From Pseudomonadota bacterium (GTDB lineage: Bacteria > Desulfobacterota > Desulfobacteria > Desulfobacterales > RPRI01): a stretch of DNA of 33,675 bases. The translations under genes were made by a program, and so were the position numbers. Positions 7,584-16,229 of the stretch are shown here, piece after piece. Each line of letters opens with the position of its first letter. Positions within the stretch are counted from its first letter, which is position 1. The notes below the pieces were generated by a model. The model saw only the letters and a list, made by a program, of their open reading frames with translations, did no database searches and had not been told where the DNA came from. The DNA lies in contig JAHJRK010000566.1 of the NCBI GenBank assembly GCA_018830925.1, positions 1-33,675 on the forward strand, read 5' to 3'.

Positions 7584-8362
7584 ATATTCGGGGCATGCTC
7601 CTAAAGTTCCACTGGCTCCTCAGTTCCCAATTCGGCATAGATCTTAGAAAAATGTTTCGTTCTTTGCGGGGCATACCACGATATGTGCGGGATTTGTTCC
7701 GTTTCGGTTCCAACTATACAGGGCGCCTTGAATTGCTGCCCTGTCTGCATGACTGGTATGAAGAAGGCGGAACGACCAAAAACGAATATTTCTGGCAGGA
7801 TTTGCTGGTCGCCAGAATGATCTTTGAGGCGCAACCTGAAAAACATGTGGATATAGGATCTCGTGTGGATGGTTTTGTTGCCCATGTGGCCAGTTTCCGT
7901 GAGATTGAGGTTTTCGATATTCGTCCAATAGCCACCGGCATCCCAGGCGTGATTTTCAAGCAGGCTGATCTGATGAATCCTGCTGCAGCCCTCACAGATT
8001 ACTGTGATTCGCTTTCATGTCTTCATGCACTTGAGCATTTTGGCCTTGGCCGTTATGGCGATCCAATTGACTCGAAAGGCTATGAATCGGGTATTCGTAA
8101 CATGGCGCGTTTTCTTTGCCCCGGGGGGACACTTTATCTTTCCGTGCCCGTGGGCTTTGAGCGCGTGGAATTCAATGCACAACACGTGTTTAATCCGAAC
8201 ACCATTGTTAATGTTGCTGAGAACAATCAGCTTCTACTGCGCGCATTTGCATTCTTTTCCGCTGATAGCGGTTTGGTCGAGACGGATGCAGCATTTGAAA
8301 CCCTTGTTGCAGTGGGTAAAAAACGATATGGGCTCGGTATTTTTACATTTATAAAGAAGTAG
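7580..8362 (+). CDS. DUF268-type methyltransferase-like protein
   Basis: About 260 aa from the ATG at 7580, which overlaps the preceding stop as ATGA; a TTG seven codons upstream is possible but less likely. The protein resembles the DUF268 family found in polysaccharide clusters: a weak SAM-like motif (HVDIGSRVDGFVAHV), then SLSCLHALEHFGLGRYGD and an HVFNP segment near the end. The fold is probably Rossmann/methyltransferase. Motif I lacks the usual GxGxG, so catalysis is uncertain. It follows an FkbM gene and precedes another methyltransferase, forming a run of three methyltransferase-fold genes. Confidence 0.75.
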   Translation: MNIRGMLLKFHWLLSSQFGIDLRKMFRSLRGIPRYVRDLFRFGSNYTGRLELLPCLHDWYEEGGTTKNEYFWQDLLVARMIFEAQPEKHVDIGSRVDGFVAHVASFREIEVFDIRPIATGIPGVIFKQADLMNPAAALTDYCDSLSCLHALEHFGLGRYGDPIDSKGYESGIRNMARFLCPGGTLYLSVPVGFERVEFNAQHVFNPNTIVNVAENNQLLLRAFAFFSADSGLVETDAAFETLVAVGKKRYGLGIFTFIKK

Positions 8363-8385
8363 CAATATGATGCAGGCGTTAAAAA

Positions 8386-9099
8386 ATGTTTTATACAAAC
8401 ACAAATGACAGTAATCGCGCGGTATGGCTATCTTCCAAGCTTAACCGAATTCCATCAGGACTCCGCATTCTTGATGCAGGTGCGGGTGAGCTTCGAAACA
8501 AGCCGCTTTGTGCTCACCTAAATTATGTTTCTCAAGATTTCGGCCAGTATGACGGAGGAGGCGATGGTAAAGGTCTGCAAACAGGAAAGTGGGATACCAG
8601 CCAGATCGATTTGGTCTGTGATATTACTGCTATCCCAGAACCGGATGCCTCTTTCGATGTAATCCTGTGCAGCGAAGTGCTGGAGCATGTCCCCGAACCC
8701 ACCCATGTCCTGGACGAATTTGTGCGCCTGCTCAAGCCCGGTGGCAAATTGATCCTGACTGCACCTTTTGCCTCATTTGTACACATGGCGCCGTACCACT
8801 ATTGCAGCGGTTTTTCGCGCTACTGGTATGAGCATCATCTTGTGCCACGTGGCTTCGAGATTATGGAACTCACCGCCAACGGTGACTGGTTCGCTTATAT
8901 CGAGCAGGAACTTATGCGCCTCGGCAGCATGGAGCGCCAGCGCGGCAACTGGTCTTGGTTGCTCGCCTACGCTTACAGCATGTTGGGTGTGCTTTATTTC
9001 AAACTGCGCGGCAACAAACAGGCAGAAGATCTTGCTTGCTTTGGTTGGCATTGTGTTGCGGTGAAAACTTCAGGCAACTTAAGACTGAAAAACAAATGA
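8386..9099 (+). CDS. Class I SAM-dependent methyltransferase
   Basis: This 237-aa Methyltransf_11-type protein has motif I ILDAGAGE (about 28-35), an acidic residue in the second strand, then FDVILCSEVLEHVPEP (about 90-105) and LLKPGGKLILTAPF (about 115-128). The carboxy half is rich in aromatic residues (HMAPYHYCSGFSRYWYEHH), a pattern common in sugar methyltransferases. The ATG at 8386 has only a weak upstream purine run. The acceptor is not predictable. The stop overlaps the start of a tiny open frame (ATGA). Confidence 0.82.
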   Translation: MFYTNTNDSNRAVWLSSKLNRIPSGLRILDAGAGELRNKPLCAHLNYVSQDFGQYDGGGDGKGLQTGKWDTSQIDLVCDITAIPEPDASFDVILCSEVLEHVPEPTHVLDEFVRLLKPGGKLILTAPFASFVHMAPYHYCSGFSRYWYEHHLVPRGFEIMELTANGDWFAYIEQELMRLGSMERQRGNWSWLLAYAYSMLGVLYFKLRGNKQAEDLACFGWHCVAVKTSGNLRLKNK

Positions 9100-9191
9100 T
9101 CCAGCTTTTTGCGAATCTTCTGATACGATATAACTCTGACCGTTTGCTCTTAGATACTTCCGCTTACCAACAATACTGGTTTAATAATTGA
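9096..9191 (+). CDS. Possible 31-aa coupled small ORF or gene remnant
   Basis: The ATG overlaps the stop of the methyltransferase (ATGA), and the TGA overlaps the ATG of the polymerase (TGATG). The peptide (MIQLFANLLIRYNSD... ending QQYWFNN) has no recognised domain. Either it is a translational-coupling relay between two genes or it is what remains of a deleted gene. The reading-frame fit at both ends is visible; function is unknown. Confidence 0.35.
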   Translation: MIQLFANLLIRYNSDRLLLDTSAYQQYWFNN

Positions 9192-10669
9192 TGATATCCC
9201 TCTACTCAATCTTATTCTTGCCGCTAGGCATGTTTGCTGTCGTTCTATTTCACGAAAGCATTTACATACCGATATGGATGTCAGTTTTTATCTTTATAGG
9301 GGTTTCTATATTTTTGCTGCAGAAGCTAAGAAGAAAGCGGCTCGGGGTTATGATATTGCTGTTATGGCTGGTTTACGCCATTCCATTCATCCACATTGTG
9401 CCATATTTGTGGTTTGACTTTGATTGTGACAACCCATTGATCTTATGGGGGCTGGCTGTTAATCCTTATATGCTGGATGAGCAAATAATTAAACTGACGG
9501 CCATGATAGGCGCAGTGGGAGGAATAGGATTTGCACTTGGTGTCTCGCTCAATAACAAGAGGATTGATAGAGATACAGGTCTTATTTCTAAGGAATATCC
9601 GAAACAAGCTAGAGTGCTCTCCACACCCATATGGATTATTTGGGTTACCGGAGGAGTTGCTTTATCTTGGCTAGCAGCACCACAGGAAACGCTCTTCACT
9701 GCGGTCTACACTACCTCTGCCAGTATAATTGAAAATGCCAATTTCAGCAGCGCGTGGATGATTTCTTACGTGCTGCTGGCTTTTGCCTTGAGCGATGCAA
9801 TTTTAGATCGGAATCTTGTAAGAAAAGCATTCAAACAACAGGCAATTTTTTGGACGATCGCTTTTGTTGTGTTGTTCTTTCAACTTCTGCGGGGTGACCG
9901 GGAGTCAGTGCCTTTTGTATTCGGGGCTCTTCTTGTTTACTTTTATTGGGCAGCGCCTATCACCCAGAAGCATCGATTGAAGTTACCGTGGGTGAAAATT
10001 GCGATTGGTGGTTTATTATTGGTTGTTGTATCAATGCTTCTGGGTGCAGCACGACACGCACTGATCGACGCGGAGAACATCGGTAGTATTATATTGCTGT
10101 TTGGCGAATTAGCTCAGTCAGAACAAATCGGTATTTCCAACCTGCTTTATGGGACTTGGTCCGCTGCGCTGCTAACACCGCTTTCGGTGGCGGGCGATCA
10201 TATCAATGGGCTTTTATCGCTCAATCTCGGCCAAGACTATTTGAATTTGTTACTATCTATCCCGCCGGGGTTTATTGCTGATGCAGTCGGATACACACGG
10301 TCTTTGGATTCATTTACGGGACCATCCTGGGGAATGCGCTATGGTATTGGCGGTACACACGCTATTGTTGTGCCTTTTTTGAACTTTCGAATGATCGGCG
10401 TATTTCTGATTCCCGCTTTATGGGCTTACCTTTTTACAAGTTATGAAAAAGTAGCATTGAAGCGATTGAGTGTCATCAATCTTTCATTCCTATGCACTGT
10501 TGCCATGGCTTCGCCGCATTGGTTGTGGTATGGGGAGAAAGCTGGAGTTAATGCGTTGATAATTTGGTTTTTGTTGGCTTTCTTTTATCGAGTCTGCAAG
10601 GTGCCATTCCACCAATCGAAAGTGCGTCGCACTCTGTCACCCGCCTTGCACGCAGTTAACCATACTTGA
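9191..10669 (+). CDS. wzy: Wzy-like O-antigen polymerase
   Basis: About 492 aa from ATG 9191 (a TTG one codon earlier is possible). The protein is very hydrophobic, with roughly ten to twelve membrane segments and a long loop in the second half (about residues 300-400, around NLGQDYLNLLLSIPPGF). Wzy polymerases are recognised by topology rather than motifs, and this is the best candidate in a locus that also has Wzx and Wzz. It would join repeat units on undecaprenyl pyrophosphate at the periplasmic face. An alternative is another polytopic glycan enzyme. It starts by TGATG overlap with the 31-aa frame. Confidence 0.65.
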   Translation: MISLYSILFLPLGMFAVVLFHESIYIPIWMSVFIFIGVSIFLLQKLRRKRLGVMILLLWLVYAIPFIHIVPYLWFDFDCDNPLILWGLAVNPYMLDEQIIKLTAMIGAVGGIGFALGVSLNNKRIDRDTGLISKEYPKQARVLSTPIWIIWVTGGVALSWLAAPQETLFTAVYTTSASIIENANFSSAWMISYVLLAFALSDAILDRNLVRKAFKQQAIFWTIAFVVLFFQLLRGDRESVPFVFGALLVYFYWAAPITQKHRLKLPWVKIAIGGLLLVVVSMLLGAARHALIDAENIGSIILLFGELAQSEQIGISNLLYGTWSAALLTPLSVAGDHINGLLSLNLGQDYLNLLLSIPPGFIADAVGYTRSLDSFTGPSWGMRYGIGGTHAIVVPFLNFRMIGVFLIPALWAYLFTSYEKVALKRLSVINLSFLCTVAMASPHWLWYGEKAGVNALIIWFLLAFFYRVCKVPFHQSKVRRTLSPALHAVNHT

Positions 10670-10672
10670 AAA

Positions 10673-11569
10673 ATGTCTATTGTGATAACTCCCTCCAAAA
10701 TCATTTCCCGCATCCTCGGAGGCATCGGCAACCAACTCTTCTGCTATGCGGCGGCACGACGACTGGAGCTGGTTAACAATGTGGAACTGGTTATTGATGA
10801 TGCCACTGGCTTTGCGCGGGATCGGCAGTTTAGCCGGAGATATGCGCTGGATCATTTTCACATTCCTTGTCGAAAGGCAACGCCTGCTGAGCGATTGGAA
10901 CCTTTCGAGCGTTATCGTCGTGGTTTTATGAAATGGTCGTCACGCCGGCGACCTTTTGAAAAGCGAAAATATGTAGAGCAGGAAGGGATCGATTTCGATA
11001 AGAGGCTGCTTGCTTTAAAGGTAAATGGTGTTATCTATTTGGATGGTTTGTGGCAAAGCGAGCAATATTTCAAAGATGTGCAGGAGGTTATTCGTGAAGA
11101 GTTGCGGATAGTCCCGCCGACGGATGAACTGAATCAGCGAATAGCAGAAGAGATTTGTAATAGCAACGCCGTAGCATTGCATGTGCGTTGGTTTAATGCA
11201 CCGGGCAGTATGGTATCACATAATTTATCAGTTGACTATTATCATCGCGCTATTGCTCTAATGGAGGAGAACATTGATTCGCCTCGCTATTTCCTGTTTT
11301 CTGATGCACCGGATGCAGCCCGTGTCTTACTATCTTTACCGGAGAGCAAAGTGGTGTTTGTCTCCCATAATCAGGGTGACGCATATGTCGATCTATGGCC
11401 GATGTCCCAGTGTAAACACTTCATTACTGCCAATAGTACGTTTAGTTGGTGGGGGGCTTGGCTTGGGAACGAGCAGAATAAAACCGTTTTGACTCCTGAT
11501 CTGCAATTAGGAGGAATCACTGCATGGGGTTTCGATGGGCTGATACCTGGTGAGTGGGTGAAAGTTTGA
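10673..11569 (+). CDS. GT11 alpha-1,2-fucosyltransferase-like glycosyltransferase (copy 1)
   Basis: This 298-aa protein is of glycosyltransferase family 11. It opens with GGIGNQLFCYAAARRL (about 16-31), the family's N-terminal GGxGNQLF signature. It has the donor-site segment ALHVRWFN (about 168-175) and the late motif FITANSTFSWWGAWL. The family's usual HxRRxD motif is changed: the second Arg is Trp and the Asp is Asn. GT11 enzymes move fucose or a related 6-deoxy sugar from GDP-sugar to the 2-OH of an acceptor. Donor use here is uncertain. A close paralogue is at 14052. It begins 3 bp after the polymerase stop. Confidence 0.85.
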   Translation: MSIVITPSKIISRILGGIGNQLFCYAAARRLELVNNVELVIDDATGFARDRQFSRRYALDHFHIPCRKATPAERLEPFERYRRGFMKWSSRRRPFEKRKYVEQEGIDFDKRLLALKVNGVIYLDGLWQSEQYFKDVQEVIREELRIVPPTDELNQRIAEEICNSNAVALHVRWFNAPGSMVSHNLSVDYYHRAIALMEENIDSPRYFLFSDAPDAARVLLSLPESKVVFVSHNQGDAYVDLWPMSQCKHFITANSTFSWWGAWLGNEQNKTVLTPDLQLGGITAWGFDGLIPGEWVKV

Positions 11570-11640
11570 TGTTACTTTTTGCGCCCAGTTATCGGCATAT
11601 ACGGTATGGCAAAGCGTATCGTGAACATCGTTTGAAATAA
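11569..11640 (+). CDS. Possible 23-aa coupled small ORF or remnant
   Basis: The ATG overlaps the GT11 stop (TGATG). The peptide MLLFAPSYRHIRYGKAYREH... is basic and of no recognised family. It precedes the TTG-started membrane protein at 11678 by 37 bp. It may be leftover coding sequence from a recombination junction. Confidence 0.25.
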   Translation: MLLFAPSYRHIRYGKAYREHRLK

Positions 11641-11677
11641 AATACGTCCCAAGAAAAAGTATACGGGTCGAACATTA

Positions 11678-13114
11678 TTGCGAGATAACCAGCAGAAACG
11701 CACCGAAAGATTACAAGATATAGCCACTATCATACTCACGTTGATTGCTTGGCTGTGGTCATGTCATATCCTAAAATCTACGAGCCACTACTACATAATC
11801 TCAGTGGTTACTGGAGCAGCTTTTTTGGCCATCATTTCATTTGCGATGAATCTGTGCGCGCCTGAACTTCCGGAAAAAATTAAATGGATACTTATCGGAT
11901 TATTAGCGATGAAAATGATTGGATCGGTGGCGTATTTTGAACATTTTTTTATTATTCGCGAAAGCGGTAATGTAACCATTACAGCATACGGAGATAGTTT
12001 TCTACACCATCGAGCCGCTGTTGAGTTTCTGGAAAGCTGGGCAAAAAATGGAACCGATCTGGGGCTAAATCCGGACAACCAAGCAAGTTATGAGCCAAGC
12101 CTTGTAACTAGTTTGGGATATTCTGGCCTCCTGGCACTGATTTATTTTGTCGCTGGTATCGTGCCGGAGGTTGGAATAGTTGTTAATGCTTTCCTATCAT
12201 TTATTTTTTGTCTTTTGAGTTATAAGCTCTTTATCATCGCTGGTTTATCAACCCGCACCGCTCTTGTTGGGTTGGTAATATTGTTTTTTTGTCCTGGATT
12301 GTGGCTTTGGAGCGCACTTCTATACAAAGATTCTCTATTATTTACAATTGTGGCCGCCTGTACATTGGCCGCCATTAAATTGATTGATAAATATAGTTGG
12401 AGAAGCTTATTACTCGTCATCGTCTTGTTAGTTTTATTGCTCACTTTAAGATTTTCTTTTGTCATTCCTCTTTTAGCCCTGCTTTTATTTGGCTCATTTT
12501 ATTTAAGTCAAACCACTTTTAAGAAAAGTTTGTTTGTTTCGCTGGCGGGCGGTGGAGTTTTGATTGCTCTCCTAATAATACAAGTAAACTTTAATTTGAT
12601 GAACACCACTGTATCCATAATGGATACAGTAAAAACGGTCATAGACCTGAAACCAGCCGGGGGAAATTTCATGACTAATGGAATTGGCAGCATTTCTCCC
12701 AATATCTCAAACTTTTGGTACACGTTACCAGCGAGAGCAGTTTATATTCTAATGATCCCCATGCCCTGGTTTGGGGGTAATTCGGGAGTTGAACGTTTTG
12801 ATTACATAGTTAGTCACCTTGATGCTGTCTATGACATCACCTTGTTTATGGCGCTGCTCATCACGCTTTTTCAGAGAAAATATATTGAATCTATTAAAAT
12901 TCAGAACACTCTGCTGGTTATCGGGTTAATGTATTTTATAATTCCACTGTTCTTCTTTTCCCCAGGCAGGCGGTATATGACTATTGCCATGCCATTTTTA
13001 CTCGTTTATACACTACCCTTTTTGATACAAAAGAAAAATGCAATTACAAGTTTGATAATGGCGGCTATTTTTATATCCATAGTGCAAATCACCTATTACG
13101 CTATATACTCATGA
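11678..13114 (+). CDS. Polytopic membrane protein, possible GT-C type glycosyltransferase
   Basis: This 478-aa protein has about ten to twelve transmembrane segments. A long first extracytoplasmic loop contains an Asp (TAYGDSFLHHRAA, about 104-116), then SLGYSGLLALIYF and LWLWSALLYKDSLL, a layout common in GT-C enzymes that use polyprenyl-phosphate sugars. A second Wzy-like polymerase is the main alternative. The only start in frame is TTG at 11678 with no strong ribosome binding site, so the N-terminus may be damaged. Its stop overlaps an ATG (ATGA) that opens into a different frame from the next gene. Confidence 0.5.
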   Translation: MRDNQQKRTERLQDIATIILTLIAWLWSCHILKSTSHYYIISVVTGAAFLAIISFAMNLCAPELPEKIKWILIGLLAMKMIGSVAYFEHFFIIRESGNVTITAYGDSFLHHRAAVEFLESWAKNGTDLGLNPDNQASYEPSLVTSLGYSGLLALIYFVAGIVPEVGIVVNAFLSFIFCLLSYKLFIIAGLSTRTALVGLVILFFCPGLWLWSALLYKDSLLFTIVAACTLAAIKLIDKYSWRSLLLVIVLLVLLLTLRFSFVIPLLALLLFGSFYLSQTTFKKSLFVSLAGGGVLIALLIIQVNFNLMNTTVSIMDTVKTVIDLKPAGGNFMTNGIGSISPNISNFWYTLPARAVYILMIPMPWFGGNSGVERFDYIVSHLDAVYDITLFMALLITLFQRKYIESIKIQNTLLVIGLMYFIIPLFFFSPGRRYMTIAMPFLLVYTLPFLIQKKNAITSLIMAAIFISIVQITYYAIYS

Positions 13115-13123
13115 AAAAAAAGT

Positions 13124-14068
13124 TTGAAGATTATTGTTGTCGGAAACTATCACTCCGAACTGCACGAAGAGAACCGGTTCAGAAAGGGGAAATGTGAAGA
13201 GATGAGGATGGAGGATATAAAGGCGCAAATGCTGAGATTATTACCGCATAATAATTTTTTTTATCGTATTTGCAAACGCTATATTGATCTTTATAACAGC
13301 GAGAACAATTGCAATATTCTCACCAACGGTGAATTGCGCCTGATGCGCTCAGTTTTGCCGCATTGTAAGACGGTGTTTGATGTGGGCGCAAATGTTGGCG
13401 ATTGGACCGCATTGGCCTTTGAAATTAAACCGGATTTGCAAATTCACTGTTTTGAACCCAGCGAGGCAACTTTTCGACATTTAGTAGCGCGCAATTTCGA
13501 CGCTGAAGTTACGTATAATAATTGCGGACTGGGCTCATCCACAGGAGAGGCGACCTTATATGTGTATCGTGATGGTTCTGGTGAAAACTCACTTTATAAG
13601 CGCCGGGGATTAGAAGACGGTTGGGGACTTGACCCCCAGACGCAAACTGAAACTGTAGTCCTTCAGGCTCTAGACGAATATTGTAAGAATGAAAATGTGC
13701 ATCATATTGACTTCCTCAAGGTGGATGTAGAGGGGCATGAATTGGAGGTGTTCAAGGGCGCGTTGGGGATGATAGCTCAAGGTAAGATCAAGCGTATCCA
13801 GTTTGAATACGGCGGCTGCAATATTGACGCAAGGGTTTTACTCAAAGATATATTCGATTTTTTTGCGCCATACGGCTACGTTTTTTACAAGGTCTTTCCA
13901 TGTGAACTGAGGCATGTGACGCGCTACGACCAACGATTGGAAAATTTTCAGTATCAGAATTGGGTAATAATGGCACCGGATATTAACGATAAAAAAGGGC
14001 TTCCCCCGAAAACTGCATTGGGATCAAAATTTTTGCGAAACACGACTTGTTATGATGCCACCCCATAA
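13124..14068 (+). CDS. FkbM-family methyltransferase, frameshifted 5' end
   Basis: This frame encodes 314 aa from TTG 13124, but the true start is uncertain. The FkbM core is intact: TVFDVGANVGDW (motif I, about 84-95), IHCFEPSEATFRHL and FLKVDVEGHELEVFKG. An ATG at 13111 overlaps the previous stop and is followed by eight A residues. With one A fewer it would read straight into this frame as MKKSLKIIVVGNYHSE. That points to a one-base insertion in the A-run, translational or transcriptional slippage, or an assembly error. Internal ATGs at 13202 and 13208 could give a shorter but complete domain. Likely role: sugar O-methylation. Confidence 0.78.
   Translation: MKIIVVGNYHSELHEENRFRKGKCEEMRMEDIKAQMLRLLPHNNFFYRICKRYIDLYNSENNCNILTNGELRLMRSVLPHCKTVFDVGANVGDWTALAFEIKPDLQIHCFEPSEATFRHLVARNFDAEVTYNNCGLGSSTGEATLYVYRDGSGENSLYKRRGLEDGWGLDPQTQTETVVLQALDEYCKNENVHHIDFLKVDVEGHELEVFKGALGMIAQGKIKRIQFEYGGCNIDARVLLKDIFDFFAPYGYVFYKVFPCELRHVTRYDQRLENFQYQNWVIMAPDINDKKGLPPKTALGSKFLRNTTCYDATP
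14045..14062 (+). repeat. 18-bp direct repeat, left copy
   Basis: ACTTGTTATGATGCCACC matches 15030-15047 at 16 of 18 positions. It spans the end of the FkbM gene and the start of the second GT11 gene. Confidence 0.45.
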
Positions 14069-14951
14069 AATCATTGTCCGCATCAAAGGCGGTCTCGGGA
14101 ACCAACTATTCTGCTACGCTGCTGCAAGGCGCCTGTCGTTGGTGAACGACGCTGAATTGGTAATCGATGACGTCACCGGCTTTATTAGAGATCGTCTCTA
14201 TTGCCGGCGGTATATGCTGGATTGCTTCAACATACCGGCCCGCAAGGCGACGAAGTCGGAGCGGTTGGAACCCTTCGAGCGCTATAGGCGTGGTGTGATG
14301 AAATGGTTATCCCGCAGCAAGCCGTTCGCGGAAAAACGTTATTTGGAGCAGGATGGGCTGGATTTCGATGGGCGGCTTCTGGAGTTGAAGGTTAAGGGGC
14401 CGCTTTACATAGATGGACTGTGGCAAAGCGATGGCTATTTCAAGGATGTGGAGCAGACCATACGCGAGGACCTGCGGATCATCCCACCCACGGATGGGTT
14501 GAACCAGCGCATGGCCGAGAAGATTCGCAGCAGCAATGCCGTGGCCTTGCATGTGCGCTGGTTTGACGCTACCGAAAGTGAAACATCATTCCACAATGTG
14601 TCTGGAGCCTATTATCAGCGCGCGATTGCGGAAATTCAGCGGTACGTCAAAAAGCCACATTACTTCCTTTTTTCTGACGACCCTGCAGCAGCTAAGCGTC
14701 TACTGGATATCACGGATGAACGTGTGGCTTACGTGGATCATAATCGTGGTGATGAGAACGGCTGCTCCGATCTTTGGCTTATGACCCAATGCAGGCACTT
14801 TATAACTGCCAACAGCACCTTCAGTTGGTGGGGGGCATGGCTAGGGGGAGGCAACAACAGCATTATCATAGCACCGAATATCAAATTACGCGGCGGTATT
14901 ACCTCATGGGGATTTAACGGTCAGATACCTGAAAGGTGGATACGTATCTGA
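14052..14951 (+). CDS. GT11 alpha-1,2-fucosyltransferase-like glycosyltransferase (copy 2)
   Basis: This 299-aa protein is strongly similar along its full length to the copy at 10673. Shared blocks include GNQLFCYAAARRL, ERLEPFERYRRG, NAVALHVRWF and ITANSTFSWWGAWLG. As in copy 1, the HxRRxD motif reads HVRWFD, so the Trp change is common to both, although copy 2 keeps the Asp. Two GT11 genes suggest two 6-deoxyhexose linkages or a duplication with new specificity. It overlaps the FkbM gene by 17 bp, and either ATG 14052 or 14055 may be used. An imperfect 18-bp direct repeat flanks it. Confidence 0.85.
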   Translation: MMPPHKIIVRIKGGLGNQLFCYAAARRLSLVNDAELVIDDVTGFIRDRLYCRRYMLDCFNIPARKATKSERLEPFERYRRGVMKWLSRSKPFAEKRYLEQDGLDFDGRLLELKVKGPLYIDGLWQSDGYFKDVEQTIREDLRIIPPTDGLNQRMAEKIRSSNAVALHVRWFDATESETSFHNVSGAYYQRAIAEIQRYVKKPHYFLFSDDPAAAKRLLDITDERVAYVDHNRGDENGCSDLWLMTQCRHFITANSTFSWWGAWLGGGNNSIIIAPNIKLRGGITSWGFNGQIPERWIRI

Positions 14952-15029
14952 TAACTGAATGAGGTGCGGAAATAGTATAATGGCAATAATATGTCAGACC
15001 CTCAACCTACTCGAAACGGAAGAGAACCA

Positions 15030-15047
15030 ACTTGTTACGATGCCATC
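15030..15047 (+). repeat. 18-bp direct repeat, right copy
   Basis: ACTTGTTACGATGCCATC, 16 of 18 identical to 14045-14062. It lies just upstream of the ribosome binding site of the CgeB-like gene. Confidence 0.45.
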
Positions 15048-15059
15048 AAGGAGTATATA

Positions 15060-16229
15060 ATGTATCGAATATTGTTTGCTGGTGCTTGGCAACATGAGAT
15101 GTACGAAGAAGCCTGTAGCAAAACCTTAGAGCGACTTGGCTGCCAGGTTATCCCATTCAGATGGGCTCATTATTTTACCGGCTTACTTGGAAAACTGCAG
15201 CACAAATACTCAATATGTGGCCCTGCGATTCTTAAGCTTAATTCTGAGTTGCTTCACAAGGCAATTGATATGAAGCCAGATATTATCTTTATTTGGTCGG
15301 GAACGCAGATCCTCGCTAAGACGCTTCGCGAGATCAAGAAGAAGACAGGGGCTGTTACCGTGTCATATGTACATGATGATCCCTTTTCCTATAAAATCAT
15401 GCCTAATTGTCCAAGGCATTCTGCAGCATTTTGGCGTTTGTACGATAGTTGTATTACATCCTATGATGTACAATTTTACTCAAAGCAATTAAACGTAGAC
15501 GAAGCTTATAAGATGGGAGCCAAAGAAGCCCATGTTTGGATGCAGTACTATGTTCCTGAAATGCACCACCCTTATCAGCTATCGGAAGCAGATCTATCTC
15601 GGTTTAGTTGCGACGTTGTTTTTGCAGGGCATTACGAGGATGACGGCCGGGAACGATATTTGCGGGCGCTTGTGAAGACCGGCATAAGTGTAAAGTTGTA
15701 TGGAGATCGCTACTGGTCGAAAGAGGTTCTTGGCGATTTGGCAGATTATTTTGGCGTAATTCACCGCCCCTCGGGTGACGACTATATGAAGGCGCTATGT
15801 GGTGCAAAATTATGCCTCTGTTTTATGTCAAAAATGAACAGGGATTCTTATACGACTCGATGCTTCGAGATACCTGCCTGTGGACGACTGTTGCTCAGTG
15901 AGAGAACGAACGATCTTCAGCGCTTGTTCAAGAATAATGAGGAGGCGATCTTCTTTTCCAGCCCGGAGGAGCTAGTGGAGAAGGCGGCTTGGCTTCGGGA
16001 CCATCCGGATGAGCGCAAGCGCATTGCCCGTGCTGGAATGCGCCGGGTTCTTACGGACGGACATTCTGTGGATGACCGAATCAAGCAGTTTCTTATTATT
16101 ATGAAGGCATCCCGGGAATGGAAATCTTCAAGATCGTCGTCACCGGAGCGCTGGCTGGCCGCATCGGGAGCCACGCCTTCAACGCCTTCAAGGCCATCTT
16201 GCTTACCGGATCCGGGCAGATCGTGGTAG
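15060..16229 (+). CDS. GT1/CgeB-like glycosyltransferase
   Basis: About 389 aa from ATG 15060, chosen because AAGGAG at 15048-15053 is well spaced and the conserved protein begins MYRILFAGAWQHEM; an upstream ATG at 14991 would add an unconvincing leader. The C-terminal half has the GT-B donor-site pattern of CgeB/Glyco_trans_1_2 proteins: TRCFEIPACGRLLLSERT, then EEAIFFSSPEELVEKA and DHPDERKRIARAGMRRVL. It would transfer a sugar from a nucleotide donor during repeat-unit assembly. The last ~35 residues (KSSRSSSPERWLAA...) are low-complexity and read through a remnant in another frame, so the natural C-terminus may have been near FLIIMKA. Confidence 0.78.
   Translation: MYRILFAGAWQHEMYEEACSKTLERLGCQVIPFRWAHYFTGLLGKLQHKYSICGPAILKLNSELLHKAIDMKPDIIFIWSGTQILAKTLREIKKKTGAVTVSYVHDDPFSYKIMPNCPRHSAAFWRLYDSCITSYDVQFYSKQLNVDEAYKMGAKEAHVWMQYYVPEMHHPYQLSEADLSRFSCDVVFAGHYEDDGRERYLRALVKTGISVKLYGDRYWSKEVLGDLADYFGVIHRPSGDDYMKALCGAKLCLCFMSKMNRDSYTTRCFEIPACGRLLLSERTNDLQRLFKNNEEAIFFSSPEELVEKAAWLRDHPDERKRIARAGMRRVLTDGHSVDDRIKQFLIIMKASREWKSSRSSSPERWLAASGATPSTPSRPSCLPDPGRSW

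Noticed and set aside
14991-15059. Upstream ATG for the CgeB-like glycosyltransferase
   Set aside because: The leader is not conserved-looking, and AAGGAG before ATG 15060 plus MYRILFAG favour the shorter form.
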